Shown one piece after another: positions 1-7,757 of a stretch of 64,000 nt of DNA. Position 1 is the first letter of the stretch; the number at the start of each line of letters is the position of its first letter. The stretch is from Sporosarcina psychrophila (GTDB lineage: Bacteria; Bacillota; Bacilli; Bacillales_A; Planococcaceae): positions 483,501 to 547,500 of the forward strand of contig NZ_CP014616.1 in the NCBI RefSeq assembly GCF_001590685.1, read 5' to 3'. The translations under genes were made by a program, and so were the position numbers. Below the pieces are notes generated by a model. It was given only the letters and a program-made list of their open reading frames with translations. It did no database searches and was not told the origin of the DNA.

Positions 1-80
1 AGCCGAAGCCCTAAGACTGGCGGCGAAGCTGCTTGGCTTAGGGCGGGAGGCATACCCGAGCGCCGTAGCGGATTTGAAGG
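1..80. repeat. Partial copy of dispersed intergenic repeat (truncated by window edge)
   Basis: GC-rich non-coding sequence with arms GCCCTAAG and CTTAGGGC around a short loop, followed by CCCGAGCGCC. The same layout (taagac-ggc-ggcga, then ggctta and cccgagcg) appears in the copies at 22811-23254 and 60927-61045. The left part lies outside the window, so the element's boundary is unknown. Confidence 0.5.
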
Positions 81-116
81 GAATCATTATTTCAACTTAT
101 ATAGTGAAAAGTGATA

Positions 117-156
117 ATTCACGTCTAGTCTCCAAGGCACTTGCGCTCTTCTTACT
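117..156. repeat. Short deletion derivative of the dispersed repeat
   Basis: Contains ACGTCTAGTCTCCA directly joined to GGCACTTGCGCTCTTCTTA. These are the two conserved ends of the intergenic repeat family (compare 6908-7031), with the central hairpin missing. It sits upstream of the hydrolase gene; no ORF is seen here. Confidence 0.5.
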
Positions 157-278
157 GCAGTTTGTGTCGAAAAGAAGTCGCTCTTTCAGAGAATAAAGCG
201 ATTGAACACTTATGAAGGTTGAGTTGGTTCCATGTATGATGGTTTAATAGACATAGTTAACTTGGAAGGGTGAGCAGC

Positions 279-1079
279 TTGCTTCACTATAGAACTTACG
301 AAATTAGCCCGACAACCCCTTGGGTAACATTCATACATGGCGCGGGCGGAAGCTCTTCTGTCTGGTACAAACAAATTCGGGAATTTAGAAAACAACATAA
401 TGTTCTCCTAATTGACCTTCGGGGGCACGGACAATCTGCCGGTGGAATGTGGAAAAAAGGCGATACATTTATGGATATATCGAAGGAAGTAATTGAAGTG
501 CTAGACGAGGTTAGCATAAAAGACACGCATGTTATCGGCATGTCACTCGGGACGATCGTCGCACAGACTATGGCAGATAACTTCCCAGAACGTGTAAACT
601 CACTCATTCTTGGTGGAGCGATTATTCGTTTTGATATCCGAACAAAGTTATTATTATTGGGGGGGCGTGTAGTAAAGCGTTTTGTCCCTTATATGCTCCT
701 TTATAAATTATTTGCTTATATTATTATGCCGCGTAAACAGCACGAAGAATCGCGAATGGCTTTCGTCAATGAAGCCAAAAAAGTGTACCAGAAGGAATTT
801 ATCAAATGGTTTTCCCTTACTAAGCTTATAAATCCATACTTGACCCGCTTACAAGCATCGACAACGGCCATTCCAACATTATTTTTGATGGGTGAGGAAG
901 ATTATTTGTTCATTCCGCCGATTGAGGAAGTTGTTCGTAAAAATAAAGGATTTGAATTCGTTAAAATTGAAAAGTCCGGCCATGTTTGTAATATCGACCA
1001 ACCGGAAATGTTCAATAAGTTAGCCATCGATTATATAGCTAAAATCGAACAAAGAAAAGCCGCCATCCAACTGGGATGA
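279..1079 (+). CDS. Alpha/beta-fold hydrolase
   Basis: About 266 residues, a typical single-domain length. An oxyanion-type HGAGGSS motif lies near residue 22 and the nucleophile elbow GMSLGT near residue 90. An acidic residue within GEEDYLF and the catalytic His in KSGHVCNIDQPE near the C terminus complete a serine hydrolase triad. The substrate cannot be read from sequence; relatives include esterases, lactonases and MenH-like enzymes. No signal peptide is seen, so it is probably cytoplasmic. A GTG at 270 is also possible, but the Shine-Dalgarno GGAAGGGTGA at 264-273 is better spaced for TTG 279. The gene is monocistronic with its own terminator overlapping its end. Confidence 0.82.
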   Translation: MLHYRTYEISPTTPWVTFIHGAGGSSSVWYKQIREFRKQHNVLLIDLRGHGQSAGGMWKKGDTFMDISKEVIEVLDEVSIKDTHVIGMSLGTIVAQTMADNFPERVNSLILGGAIIRFDIRTKLLLLGGRVVKRFVPYMLLYKLFAYIIMPRKQHEESRMAFVNEAKKVYQKEFIKWFSLTKLINPYLTRLQASTTAIPTLFLMGEEDYLFIPPIEEVVRKNKGFEFVKIEKSGHVCNIDQPEMFNKLAIDYIAKIEQRKAAIQLG

Positions 1080-1087
1080 CGGCTTTT
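1055..1087 (+). terminator. Intrinsic terminator of the hydrolase gene
   Basis: Inverted repeat AAAAGCCGCCATCC / GGATGACGGCTTTT with a 5-nt loop and one mismatch, ending in CTTTT. The left arm lies inside the last codons of the hydrolase gene. Confidence 0.75.
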
Positions 1088-1460
1088 CTGCAGATTGACG
1101 AATGATCACGTCTGTTGAACAACCATTTATTTGCATGAAATACTGGTGAGTAGGGCTTGATGACCTTCATTTTCACTGCACTATTTTCGGCCCGCTTTCG
1201 ACTAACTATTCATGACAGATTTACTGAGGGGGGCCATACTCTTTTCAGTAATACTGTTGCGAATAGTTGCCTGTCGCGTTCCTTCAATGTTCAAGTGAAA
1301 AATGCAGTAGTTTTGGAAGAAAAGAATAGATGACATTCTATGGAGAGTGTAAGTGTCCGAAGATGCAATTTCGGGCACTCTTGCACTTTGTATAATTGGT
1401 TCCTTGCTTACTTTTAGCAAAGATTCTGCATGTAATTATGTGAGACCTTATAGAAAGCGA

Positions 1461-1484
1461 CACTTCTTTACTAGTAAAGAAGTG
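1461..1484. other. Perfect 24-bp palindrome
   Basis: Arms CACTTCTTTACT / AGTAAAGAAGTG with no loop. It could be a dimeric regulator site or, in RNA, a hairpin. No gene begins next to it; the nearest features are the GCCGCCAAA hairpin 22 bp to the right and the region's only TATAAT 65 bp to the left. Confidence 0.5.
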
Positions 1485-1505
1485 AAAATCCTAAAGAAAG
1501 CATCA

Positions 1506-1538
1506 GCCGCCAAAATTGCATCTTTGGCGGCTTTTATC
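1506..1538 (+). terminator. Terminator-like hairpin without an assigned gene
   Basis: Stem GCCGCCAAA / TTTGGCGGC around an 8-nt loop, then TTTTAT. It is a good intrinsic terminator on the plus strand, yet no recognised plus-strand gene precedes it. It would end a small RNA or read-through from the hydrolase gene. Confidence 0.5.
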
Positions 1539-1639
1539 CGGGTAGATGCCCCTTTATTCTTTCGTCCCGAAAAGCTTTAGCACTTCGTGTACTTATGCAT
1601 TTGGAGCGCGAAGGATGAAGGATCACCATACGATTACCG

Positions 1640-1682
1640 AAAAAATGTGTAGGGATGCAACAAATTCGCATCTCTACACATC
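1640..1682 (-). terminator. Intrinsic terminator downstream of hmp
   Basis: On the minus strand the arms ATGTGTAGAGATGC and GCATCCCTACACAT pair with one mismatch and are followed by TTTTTT. An outer arm pair (ATACGATTAC at 1628-1637 with GTAATCGTAT at 1693-1702) lengthens the stem. It lies about 130 nt past the hmp stop codon. Confidence 0.75.
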
Positions 1683-1809
1683 CAGAAATTCCGTAATCGT
1701 ATAGAAGTCATTCAATCCTAAACAATCCAAAGTCAACTATACACGTAGCGCCCAGTAGCTGATCATGTTAGTCACTGGTTACTCTTGGCTAAACAACAGG
1801 TGTCACGGA

Positions 1810-2997
1810 TTATGCGTTTACAAGTTCTAGTTCCTCAGCAGGGCCGAAGAATTCGAAGTTTATTTTTTCTTCTGGAACACCGAGTGCATATAGACCTTTA
1901 ATGACAGCTTGCATGAAAGGTGTTGGCCCACAAACAAAGATATCGCTGCCTTCAATGACGTTAGCGGCAAGGAAGTCGGGGTTGATAAAGCCATCCCCCT
2001 CATCTGAGTAGAGCACGGCATATGTGGAACTAGGCATAGATTCATTCAACGTGCGTAATTTTGCATCGAATGCTTGGTGTTTGCGTGTACGTGCCGAATG
2101 TAGGAATGCAGCCGGCCGTTCTGGTGTTGTTTTGGCGATGGATTCATACATGCTCATCATTGGCGTGATACCAACACCGCCGCTAATAAGTGTCACTGGA
2201 TTTTTACTTTCCATATCAAGGTGGAATACACCCGCTGGAACACTAACTTCAACTGTGTCACCGACATTCATTTCACGATGAAGGTTAACGGACATTTTAC
2301 CGTTCGGTGTGACTTCATCTTCGCGTTTAACAGAAATGCGGTAGGAGTCGCCTGTTGGTGCTTGTGACAAACTGTATTGGCGATTCAAGATATAGTCTTC
2401 GCCTGGAATTGTGACACGTAACGTGATGTATTGTCCTGGTTTGTATGAGGGTACTTTTTTGCCATCAACAGGTTTTAAATAGAATGATGTAATAACATCA
2501 CTTTCAACTACTTTATCCGCGATTACAAAGTCTTTGAATGTTTTCCAGCCGTCATCCATTTCCTCAGCTTTGGCATACATTTCCTTTTCGATACCGATGA
2601 AGACACCTGCGATAACTTCATAGGCTTCTCCCCAAGCACCAATAATTTCGGGAGTTGCAGCTTCACCTAATACTTCTTTTATAGCGCCTAATAGGTAGTA
2701 GCCGACGATTGGATATTGTTCTGGTGTAATGTTGAGTGATTTGTGTTTGTGCGCAACTTGAACGACAGCAGGTAAAACAGCGCTGAGGTTATCGATATTT
2801 GCAGCTGCCGCGTAAACCAGTCCTGCAAGTGCGTTTTGTTGACGTCCTTGGGATTGATTGGCATGGTTGAAGATGTTCAACAGTTCAGGGTGAGCCTCGA
2901 ACATATTTTTATAAAACACTGTTGTAATTGTTTTACCGTGTTGCTCCAATACAGGTACGGTTGATTTGATAATGGTAATGGTTTCTTGTGATAGCAT
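1810..2997 (-). CDS. hmp: Flavohemoprotein (nitric oxide dioxygenase)
   Basis: 395 residues, the full family length. It oxidises NO to nitrate with O2 and NAD(P)H. An N-terminal globin domain (about 1-140) carries the proximal haem His85 and distal Tyr29 at the positions known from the E. coli enzyme. An FAD domain (about 150-255) has the RQYSLSQ flavin motif, and a C-terminal NAD domain carries SGGVGITPM and VCGPTPFMQ. The start ATG at 2997 is preceded on the minus strand by GAAAGGTCG. It is divergent from an NsrR-type repressor with a palindromic operator between them, so induction by NO is expected. Identity is near certain. Confidence 0.97.
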   Translation of the reverse strand: MLSQETITIIKSTVPVLEQHGKTITTVFYKNMFEAHPELLNIFNHANQSQGRQQNALAGLVYAAAANIDNLSAVLPAVVQVAHKHKSLNITPEQYPIVGYYLLGAIKEVLGEAATPEIIGAWGEAYEVIAGVFIGIEKEMYAKAEEMDDGWKTFKDFVIADKVVESDVITSFYLKPVDGKKVPSYKPGQYITLRVTIPGEDYILNRQYSLSQAPTGDSYRISVKREDEVTPNGKMSVNLHREMNVGDTVEVSVPAGVFHLDMESKNPVTLISGGVGITPMMSMYESIAKTTPERPAAFLHSARTRKHQAFDAKLRTLNESMPSSTYAVLYSDEGDGFINPDFLAANVIEGSDIFVCGPTPFMQAVIKGLYALGVPEEKINFEFFGPAEELELVNA

Positions 2998-3053
2998 GTT
3001 GTAGCACGACCTTTCGTAGTTGTTAACTCAAGCTTAAACTATAAAAGTGCTTA

Positions 3054-3076
3054 AAGATATATTTATAATACATCTT
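3054..3076. promoter_or_regulatory. Probable NsrR operator in the hmp promoter
   Basis: AT-rich imperfect palindrome with outer arms AAGAT / ATCTT and a centre TATTTATAATA. Read toward hmp it contains a TATTAT that could serve as the -10. The Bacillus NsrR box I recall is similarly an AT-rich palindrome. The site is 57 bp upstream of hmp and 31 bp from the nsrR -35, so it should mainly control hmp. Confidence 0.6.
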
Positions 3077-3106
3077 TAGAAAGTGTTAGGAAGTTAGTCA
3101 CATTTC

Positions 3107-3135
3107 TTTCACGTAATTGCCACAAACGTTATAAT
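3107..3135 (+). promoter_or_regulatory. Sigma-A promoter of nsrR
   Basis: TTTCAC at 3107-3112, a 17-nt spacer, and a perfect TATAAT at 3130-3135, 25 bp upstream of the nsrR start codon. Confidence 0.65.
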
Positions 3136-3159
3136 GGTATTTGAAAGAGCGGTGAAGTT

Positions 3160-3603
3160 ATGCGTCTAACGATGTACACAGACTTTTCGTTGCGTGTTTT
3201 AATTTATCTGGGAGCAAAAGAGCCAGGGGAATTATCAACGGTCCAGGAAATTTCAGATACATACAATATCTCGAAAAATCATTTGACGAAAGTAGTGCAC
3301 GAGCTAGGGAAGATGGGGTTAATCGAAACGATACGCGGTCGTGGTGGTGGCATCAGGATGAAAGTGGAACCTAAAGACATCAACGTTGGAAAACTAGTTC
3401 GAAGGACGGAAGATGATTTTCATCTTGTTGAATGTTTTAATTCTGAGTCGAATAGTTGTATTCTTTCCCCGGTTTGCCGATTAAAAGGTGCATTACACGA
3501 AGCGTTGAATGCTTATTTAGCAGTTTTAGATAACTATACAGTGGCAGATTTTATCATTAATAAAGATGAGCTCAAAGCGATTTTGTTTGACCATCCATTA
3601 TGA
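3160..3603 (+). CDS. nsrR: Rrf2 family NO-sensing repressor NsrR
   Basis: 147 residues with an N-terminal winged helix, including the Rrf2 signature of a recognition helix followed by the wing IRGRGGGI. Cys92, Cys100 and Cys106 sit at the positions reported for the [4Fe-4S] cluster ligands of B. subtilis NsrR. The cluster reacts with NO and releases the repressor from its operators. The divergent position beside hmp supports this over the related IscR or CymR branches. Start ATG 3160 follows GAGCGGTGAAGTT. The ppaC gene begins 40 bp downstream on the same strand, without an obvious terminator between them. Confidence 0.92.
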   Translation: MRLTMYTDFSLRVLIYLGAKEPGELSTVQEISDTYNISKNHLTKVVHELGKMGLIETIRGRGGGIRMKVEPKDINVGKLVRRTEDDFHLVECFNSESNSCILSPVCRLKGALHEALNAYLAVLDNYTVADFIINKDELKAILFDHPL

Positions 3604-3642
3604 TAAAATGAAAAAGAATATAAAAACAGGGGGCTATTTTTC

Positions 3643-4569
3643 ATGGGAAAAGTTTTTGTTTTTGGACATAAAAATCCTGATACCGATTCAATTTCATCGG
3701 CAATCAGTTACGCGTATTTAAAGCAGCAATTGGGAATGAATGCAGAAGCAGTAAGACTCGGTGATGTAACGAATGAAACGGCATATGCGCTTGAATATTT
3801 TGGTTTTGAAGCGCCACGTTTTATCGAAAAAGCCGCGCCAGAAGTAGCGAAAGTCATTCTCGTCGACCATAATGAAAAACAGCAAAGTGTGGATGATATT
3901 GATGATGTGCAAGTAATCGAAGTTGTCGATCATCATAGAATTGCTAACTTTGAAACGAACGATCCTCTCTATTACCGTGCAGAGCCGGTAGGATGTACGG
4001 CAACGATTTTAAACAAACTATATAAAGAAAACGGTGTTGAAATACCGAAAAATATTGCTGGGCTTATGCTGTCTGCACTTATTTCGGATTCACTATTATT
4101 CAAGTCACCGACGTATACAGACCAAGACCGTGCTGCGGTTGAAGAATTGATTGCTATCACAGGTGTGGATGCACAAGAATATGGACTGGCTATGTTGAAA
4201 GCTGGTGCAGATTTAAGTGGTAAAACGCTCGAAGATCTTGTGAAACTTGATGCGAAAGAATTTGGTATCAATGAAGTGAAGATTGAAATTGCACAAGTGA
4301 ATGCAATTGACATCAATGATGTTATGAATCGTCAAGCCGATTTGGAAGACCTTCTATACCGTGTCATTGCTGAAAAAGGGCTCGACCTGTTTTTGTTTGT
4401 CGTAACTGACATATTGAACAACGACTCAATCGTATTGGCACTTGGTAAAGAAGCGGGGCGCGCTAGCGAAGCATTCAATGTTACACTCGTGAACAACACG
4501 GCAACATTGAAAGGTGTCGTCTCCCGTAAGATGCAAATTGTTCCAGTATTGACTGAAGCATTGAAATGA
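3643..4569 (+). CDS. ppaC: Manganese-dependent inorganic pyrophosphatase
   Basis: 308 residues, the length of family II pyrophosphatases. It hydrolyses PPi to phosphate in the cytoplasm. The DHH-type metal ligands are visible: GHKNPDTDS with His9, Asp13 and Asp15, then VDHN, VVDHHR and LISDS. The C-terminal DHHA2 domain ends in the substrate-binding SRKMQIVP, whose SRK is a family mark. A GGGGG ribosome site precedes ATG 3643. It ends at a strong bidirectional terminator shared with the convergent Rieske gene. Confidence 0.97.
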   Translation: MGKVFVFGHKNPDTDSISSAISYAYLKQQLGMNAEAVRLGDVTNETAYALEYFGFEAPRFIEKAAPEVAKVILVDHNEKQQSVDDIDDVQVIEVVDHHRIANFETNDPLYYRAEPVGCTATILNKLYKENGVEIPKNIAGLMLSALISDSLLFKSPTYTDQDRAAVEELIAITGVDAQEYGLAMLKAGADLSGKTLEDLVKLDAKEFGINEVKIEIAQVNAIDINDVMNRQADLEDLLYRVIAEKGLDLFLFVVTDILNNDSIVLALGKEAGRASEAFNVTLVNNTATLKGVVSRKMQIVPVLTEALK

Positions 4570-4584
4570 TATGAAGTGAATAGG

Positions 4585-4624
4585 AAAAGGTTGCAGTCCG
4601 CGTAAAGTGGATTGCAACCTTTTT
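4585..4624. terminator. Bidirectional terminator between ppaC and the Rieske gene
   Basis: Stem AAAAGGTTGCAGTCC / GGATTGCAACCTTTT with a 9-nt loop, flanked by A and T runs on both sides. It can therefore stop both convergent genes. Confidence 0.85.
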
Positions 4625-4675
4625 GTTTTAATTGAGGATGAGCTGGTATCTCGGATTAGTTATGATAGCCATATC

Positions 4676-6052
4676 CTATTTCAAATCAAGTGGTTTCGTC
4701 GCAGGGCCTTCGAGGACGGAGCCGTCTTTTCGAAAGCGTGAGCCGTGGCACGGGCAATCCCATGTTTCATCGCCGGCATTCCACCTCGTCCGGCAGCCCA
4801 TATGCGTACAGATGGGGGAGTCCGTCCGTGTAATATGACCGCCAGTAAACTCTTTTAAGACAAGCCCAGTATTTTTCAAAGCTTGCAGTAAGAATGTACC
4901 AAACCCTGTTCGATCAGGCGAATAAAGTTCGGAAGCACGATTCTCTTTGCCGACAATTAGATCGCTGATAATCCGGGCGCTCGCCATTGAATTCGATAGT
5001 CCCCATTTTCGATATCCCGTACTTAAATAGACGTAAGGCATGCTAGAAGAAATAATTCCCGCGTATGGAATCAGATCGGGTGTCTGCGGGTCTTGCGCGG
5101 ACCAGCCATGAGTCAGGGGAGAGAGGTTATACACATCTTGCAAATCGGTGTAAAGCCGATTGTAATGTATCTGTGTATCGCTTTCCATTCCCGCCTGATG
5201 ACTTTCCCCAGACAGCAGAAAATACGTTTTTCCATCGATTTGTGCCGTTCGGATGGACCGTTTTGGTTCATCGACTGCAATATACTGCCCGCGAAGTGGC
5301 ATATCACCTTCTGCCGCGACGATATAAGACCGATCGACAGACAATTTCATAATTTGTAGCCCACGCAGTGCTTCAATCGGGTAGTGTGAACATAATATTA
5401 GTTCCTTGAACTGAACTTCATGTCCCGATTTCATAGAAAGTAGACGTTTCTTTAAATCCATTAATAAAACATCCGAATGTTCGTAAATACGCGCACCTGC
5501 TTCAACCGCAAGACGCGCAAGATGTTGTCCGAATCGCACAGGGTGAATCTGACTTTCGTTATTCAATGTAAGTGTTGCGTCAATCTGAATCGGTAATTCA
5601 GAATTCCTCCCTAGTTCACCTGGGATGCCAAGTTCCTTGTATGCATTCATCTCATAACGGAGTAATTCAGTGCCCAGCTTAGATTGAGAATAAAGAATGG
5701 AGTCAGCTGCCTTTAATTCATCTTTTATTGCAATAGATTTCCCAAATTGAACGGCTTCTTCGTTCACTTCAAAATACATTTTTGCATTGTCTCGTCCAAA
5801 CTGTTTTAGTAACTTTGCATAAACGAAGTCATGTTGGGCAGTCAGTTTTCCCGTGGAGTTGCCCGTAGCTCCCGCTAGGATTGTATCTTTTTCGAGAAGG
5901 ATAACATCTTTCCCTTCTTTAGCTAGAAAATAGGCGTTTGCAATTCCACTTAGTCCGCCCCCGATGATGCAGACGTCGCAGGTGACATCGCCCTCAAGTT
6001 TTGGATATGGTTCACGTGGATATGCAGTACTAAGCCATAATGAATTGGACAT
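4676..6052 (-). CDS. FAD-dependent oxidoreductase with C-terminal Rieske domain
   Basis: About 458 residues. The N-terminal DAO/DadA-like domain begins with a Rossmann motif (IIGGGLSG) and covers about 1-370. The last 90 residues hold a Rieske [2Fe-2S] site: CTHMGC and CPCHGSRF give the CxH...CxxH ligands. The fusion belongs to a known but uncharacterised family; amine or amino-acid oxidation with electron transfer to the Fe-S centre is inferred, and the substrate is unknown. An in-frame ATG at 6100 exists, but ATG 6052 has GGAGG at ideal spacing. No signal peptide is seen. Confidence 0.88.
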   Translation of the reverse strand: MSNSLWLSTAYPREPYPKLEGDVTCDVCIIGGGLSGIANAYFLAKEGKDVILLEKDTILAGATGNSTGKLTAQHDFVYAKLLKQFGRDNAKMYFEVNEEAVQFGKSIAIKDELKAADSILYSQSKLGTELLRYEMNAYKELGIPGELGRNSELPIQIDATLTLNNESQIHPVRFGQHLARLAVEAGARIYEHSDVLLMDLKKRLLSMKSGHEVQFKELILCSHYPIEALRGLQIMKLSVDRSYIVAAEGDMPLRGQYIAVDEPKRSIRTAQIDGKTYFLLSGESHQAGMESDTQIHYNRLYTDLQDVYNLSPLTHGWSAQDPQTPDLIPYAGIISSSMPYVYLSTGYRKWGLSNSMASARIISDLIVGKENRASELYSPDRTGFGTFLLQALKNTGLVLKEFTGGHITRTDSPICTHMGCRTRWNAGDETWDCPCHGSRFRKDGSVLEGPATKPLDLK

Positions 6053-6154
6053 AAAATAACCTCCGTCAAGTCTGCTTGAAATAGTAGTAAGCATATTCAT
6101 TGTTCCCTTCTTTGATTGAATTTAAAATGAAGAGTATGAAAGGTGGCGGGAAAA

Positions 6155-6793
6155 ATGAAAATTGAAATATGGTCAGATTATGTTTGTCCATTTTGTTATA
6201 TTGGAAAGCGCAGATTAGAAGAGGCATTAGAGCAAACTGGTCTTGGGGAAAAGGCTGAAGTTGTTTTCAAAGCATATGAACTAGATCCGAATTCGCCCGC
6301 AGTATCCGATACACTGATGACAGAAGTCCTTGCGAAGAAGTATGGGATGAGTGTGGAAGAAGCGAAGAAGATGACTGATAATGTAGTGGACCAGGCAAAA
6401 TCTGTGGGATTGAATTATAACTTTGACGTAATGACGCCAGCAAATACATTTAATGCACACCGTCTAGCGAAACTTGCTGAACAGGAAGGTTTCGATAAGA
6501 CTGTATCGGAAAGTTTACTGAAAGCTTATTTCATAGATGGTGAAAAAATAGGTGCAGAAGACGTATTGCTTCGCATTGCCGAAGAAGCAGGAATTTCACG
6601 CGACCGTGCGAAAGCAGTTCTTGATTCTGATGAGTTTGCAGATGATGTAAGAATGGATATCGCAGAAGCCCAGCAAATAGGTGTGAAAGGTGTTCCGTTT
6701 TTCGTTATCGATCGCAAATATGCAATCTCAGGAGCGCAGCCGGCAGAAGCATTTGCAAATGCACTTCGACAAGCCGCGGAAGAAGAAGTTTAA
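6155..6793 (+). CDS. DsbA family oxidoreductase, FrnE-like
   Basis: About 212 residues with a thioredoxin fold and an inserted helical domain. The active site is CPFC at the start of the first helix (DYVCPFCYIGKRR), and the cis-Pro loop appears as GVKGVPFF. FrnE-type proteins are cytoplasmic thiol-disulfide or isomerase-like enzymes linked to oxidative stress; no signal peptide is present here. GTG 6143 lies in frame, but ATG 6155 is better placed after AAGGTGGCGGG. It is divergent from the Rieske oxidoreductase and ends at a strong hairpin terminator. Confidence 0.88.
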   Translation: MKIEIWSDYVCPFCYIGKRRLEEALEQTGLGEKAEVVFKAYELDPNSPAVSDTLMTEVLAKKYGMSVEEAKKMTDNVVDQAKSVGLNYNFDVMTPANTFNAHRLAKLAEQEGFDKTVSESLLKAYFIDGEKIGAEDVLLRIAEEAGISRDRAKAVLDSDEFADDVRMDIAEAQQIGVKGVPFFVIDRKYAISGAQPAEAFANALRQAAEEEV

Positions 6794-6804
6794 ACAAAAG
6801 AAAT

Positions 6805-6849
6805 AAAAAATCGGCCATGTGATCATAATGATCGCATGGCCGATTTTTT
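6805..6849 (+). terminator. Intrinsic terminator of the FrnE-like gene
   Basis: Stem AAATCGGCCATGTGATCA / TGATCGCATGGCCGATTT with a 3-nt loop and a long T run. Confidence 0.88.
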
Positions 6850-6907
6850 AAGTTATTTATTAAATTATAAAATCTCGAACTAGGATAAGTTACAACATAG
6901 AGATTTC

Positions 6908-7031
6908 ACGTCTAGACTCCAGCGCCTAGCCCCTCGAGTCGCTTCAGGCTTGCTGATAAAGGCAAAGAACGCCTTTCCCTTCAAGCCTTCCGGCGCTTGT
7001 CGGGGCTTAGCAGGCGCTTGCGCTTTTGTTA
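6908..7031. repeat. Dispersed intergenic hairpin repeat, full copy
   Basis: Begins ACGTCTAGACTCCAGCGCC and ends GGCGCTTGCGCTTTTGTTA. The two halves pair over most of their length (CAGCGCCTAGCCCC with GGGGCTTAGCAGGCGCTTG; CAGGCTTG with CAAGCCTT) and form one long imperfect hairpin. On the minus strand the element starts within three bases of the yceI stop codon. Confidence 0.8.
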
Positions 7032-7559
7032 TTATTGAGCTGGGTTTGCTTGTAAATCGATTGTGATTTTAATGTCGTCACCTACAAGAACGCCGCCTGC
7101 TTCAAGCGCTTGGTTCCATGTAAGACCAAATTCTTTTCTTGAAATTTTCCCTTCGACTTCGAAAGCAGCTACGTCTACGCCCCAAGGGTTTTTACCTGTA
7201 CCTTCATACTCAGCTTCGAATGTAACTTTTTTCGTTACATCTTTAACTGTCATATCGCCAGTAACGTCATATTCGTTATCGCCTTTTTTTACGATATCTG
7301 TTGAAACGAATGTGATTGTCGGGAATGTTTCTGTATCGAAGAAATCAGCAGAACGAAGGTGGTTGTCACGATCGTCGCTATTGGTATGAATTGTTGTAGC
7401 GTCGATTGTGAAGTTGATGTTAGCACCCGTCAAATCTTCAGGATTCCCTTCGATTGTACCTTCTACGCCTGTAAAACGTCCTCTTACTTTAGAAACCATC
7501 ATATGCTTAACTGAAAAACCAACACCTGTATGTGAAGCGTCTACTGTCCATTTTGTCAT
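7032..7559 (-). CDS. YceI family protein
   Basis: 175 residues, the family size for the lipocalin-like beta barrel that binds isoprenoid-type lipids in known members. The N terminus has the family pattern WTVDASHTGVGFSVKHMMVSKVRG, given here in parts as DASHTGVGFSVKH and VSKVRG, and the C terminus ends GDDIKITIDLQA. There is no signal peptide, so it is cytoplasmic here. Start ATG 7559 follows AGAGAGGAAG. A good sigma-A promoter lies upstream with an MhqR-like palindrome over its -35, suggesting induction by quinones or other electrophiles. Its stop codon abuts a repeat element. Confidence 0.92.
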   Translation of the reverse strand: MTKWTVDASHTGVGFSVKHMMVSKVRGRFTGVEGTIEGNPEDLTGANINFTIDATTIHTNSDDRDNHLRSADFFDTETFPTITFVSTDIVKKGDNEYDVTGDMTVKDVTKKVTFEAEYEGTGKNPWGVDVAAFEVEGKISRKEFGLTWNQALEAGGVLVGDDIKITIDLQANPAQ

Positions 7560-7594
7560 TGGAAAAACTTCCTCTCTGAATAAGTTATGTTCTT

Positions 7595-7623
7595 ACTATA
7601 TTCGATAAGTATCTTGAAGTCAA
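7595..7623 (-). promoter_or_regulatory. Sigma-A promoter of the yceI gene
   Basis: On the minus strand: TTGACT (7618-7623), 17-nt spacer, TATAGT (7595-7600), 36 bp upstream of the start codon. Confidence 0.7.
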
Positions 7624-7627
7624 GGTA
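7610..7627. promoter_or_regulatory. MarR/MhqR-like operator over the yceI -35
   Basis: Palindrome TATCTTGA-AG-TCAAGGTA, 18 bp, with one mismatch pair. It resembles the MhqR box I recall from B. subtilis (TATCTCGA...TCGAGATA). It is nested in a wider imperfect inverted repeat with ATTCGAT/ATCGAAT arms and covers the -35 hexamer, as a repressor site would. Confidence 0.55.
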
Positions 7628-7757
7628 TTTAATCGAATTTAATTTGAATAAGGTGAATAGTAAGTCCTTTATTCTAATTAGTATTCCTTGTCAAAGTATA
7701 AGTTTGCAAGCATACTATTAAAGATGAAAAGCTTTAAATTGAAAGGATTGAATGTTG

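Larger units (their letters stand above)
1088..1639. other. Long intergenic region with hairpins; no convincing gene
   Basis: Between the hydrolase and hmp there is about 720 bp without a convincing gene. Open frames of 72-75 codons exist but lack a good ribosome site and recognisable motifs. The structure seen is TATAAT at 1391-1396 without a good -35, a perfect 24-bp palindrome at 1461-1484, and a terminator-like hairpin at 1506-1538. A short structured RNA running from about 1403 to 1538 is conceivable but unproven. Confidence 0.4.

Noticed and set aside
1202..1420. 72-codon minus-strand ORF between hydrolase and hmp
   Set aside because: No ribosome site or recognisable family; overlaps another spurious frame on the other strand.
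1353..1580. 75-codon plus-strand ORF
   Set aside because: Runs through the perfect palindrome and the terminator-like hairpin, and has no ribosome site.
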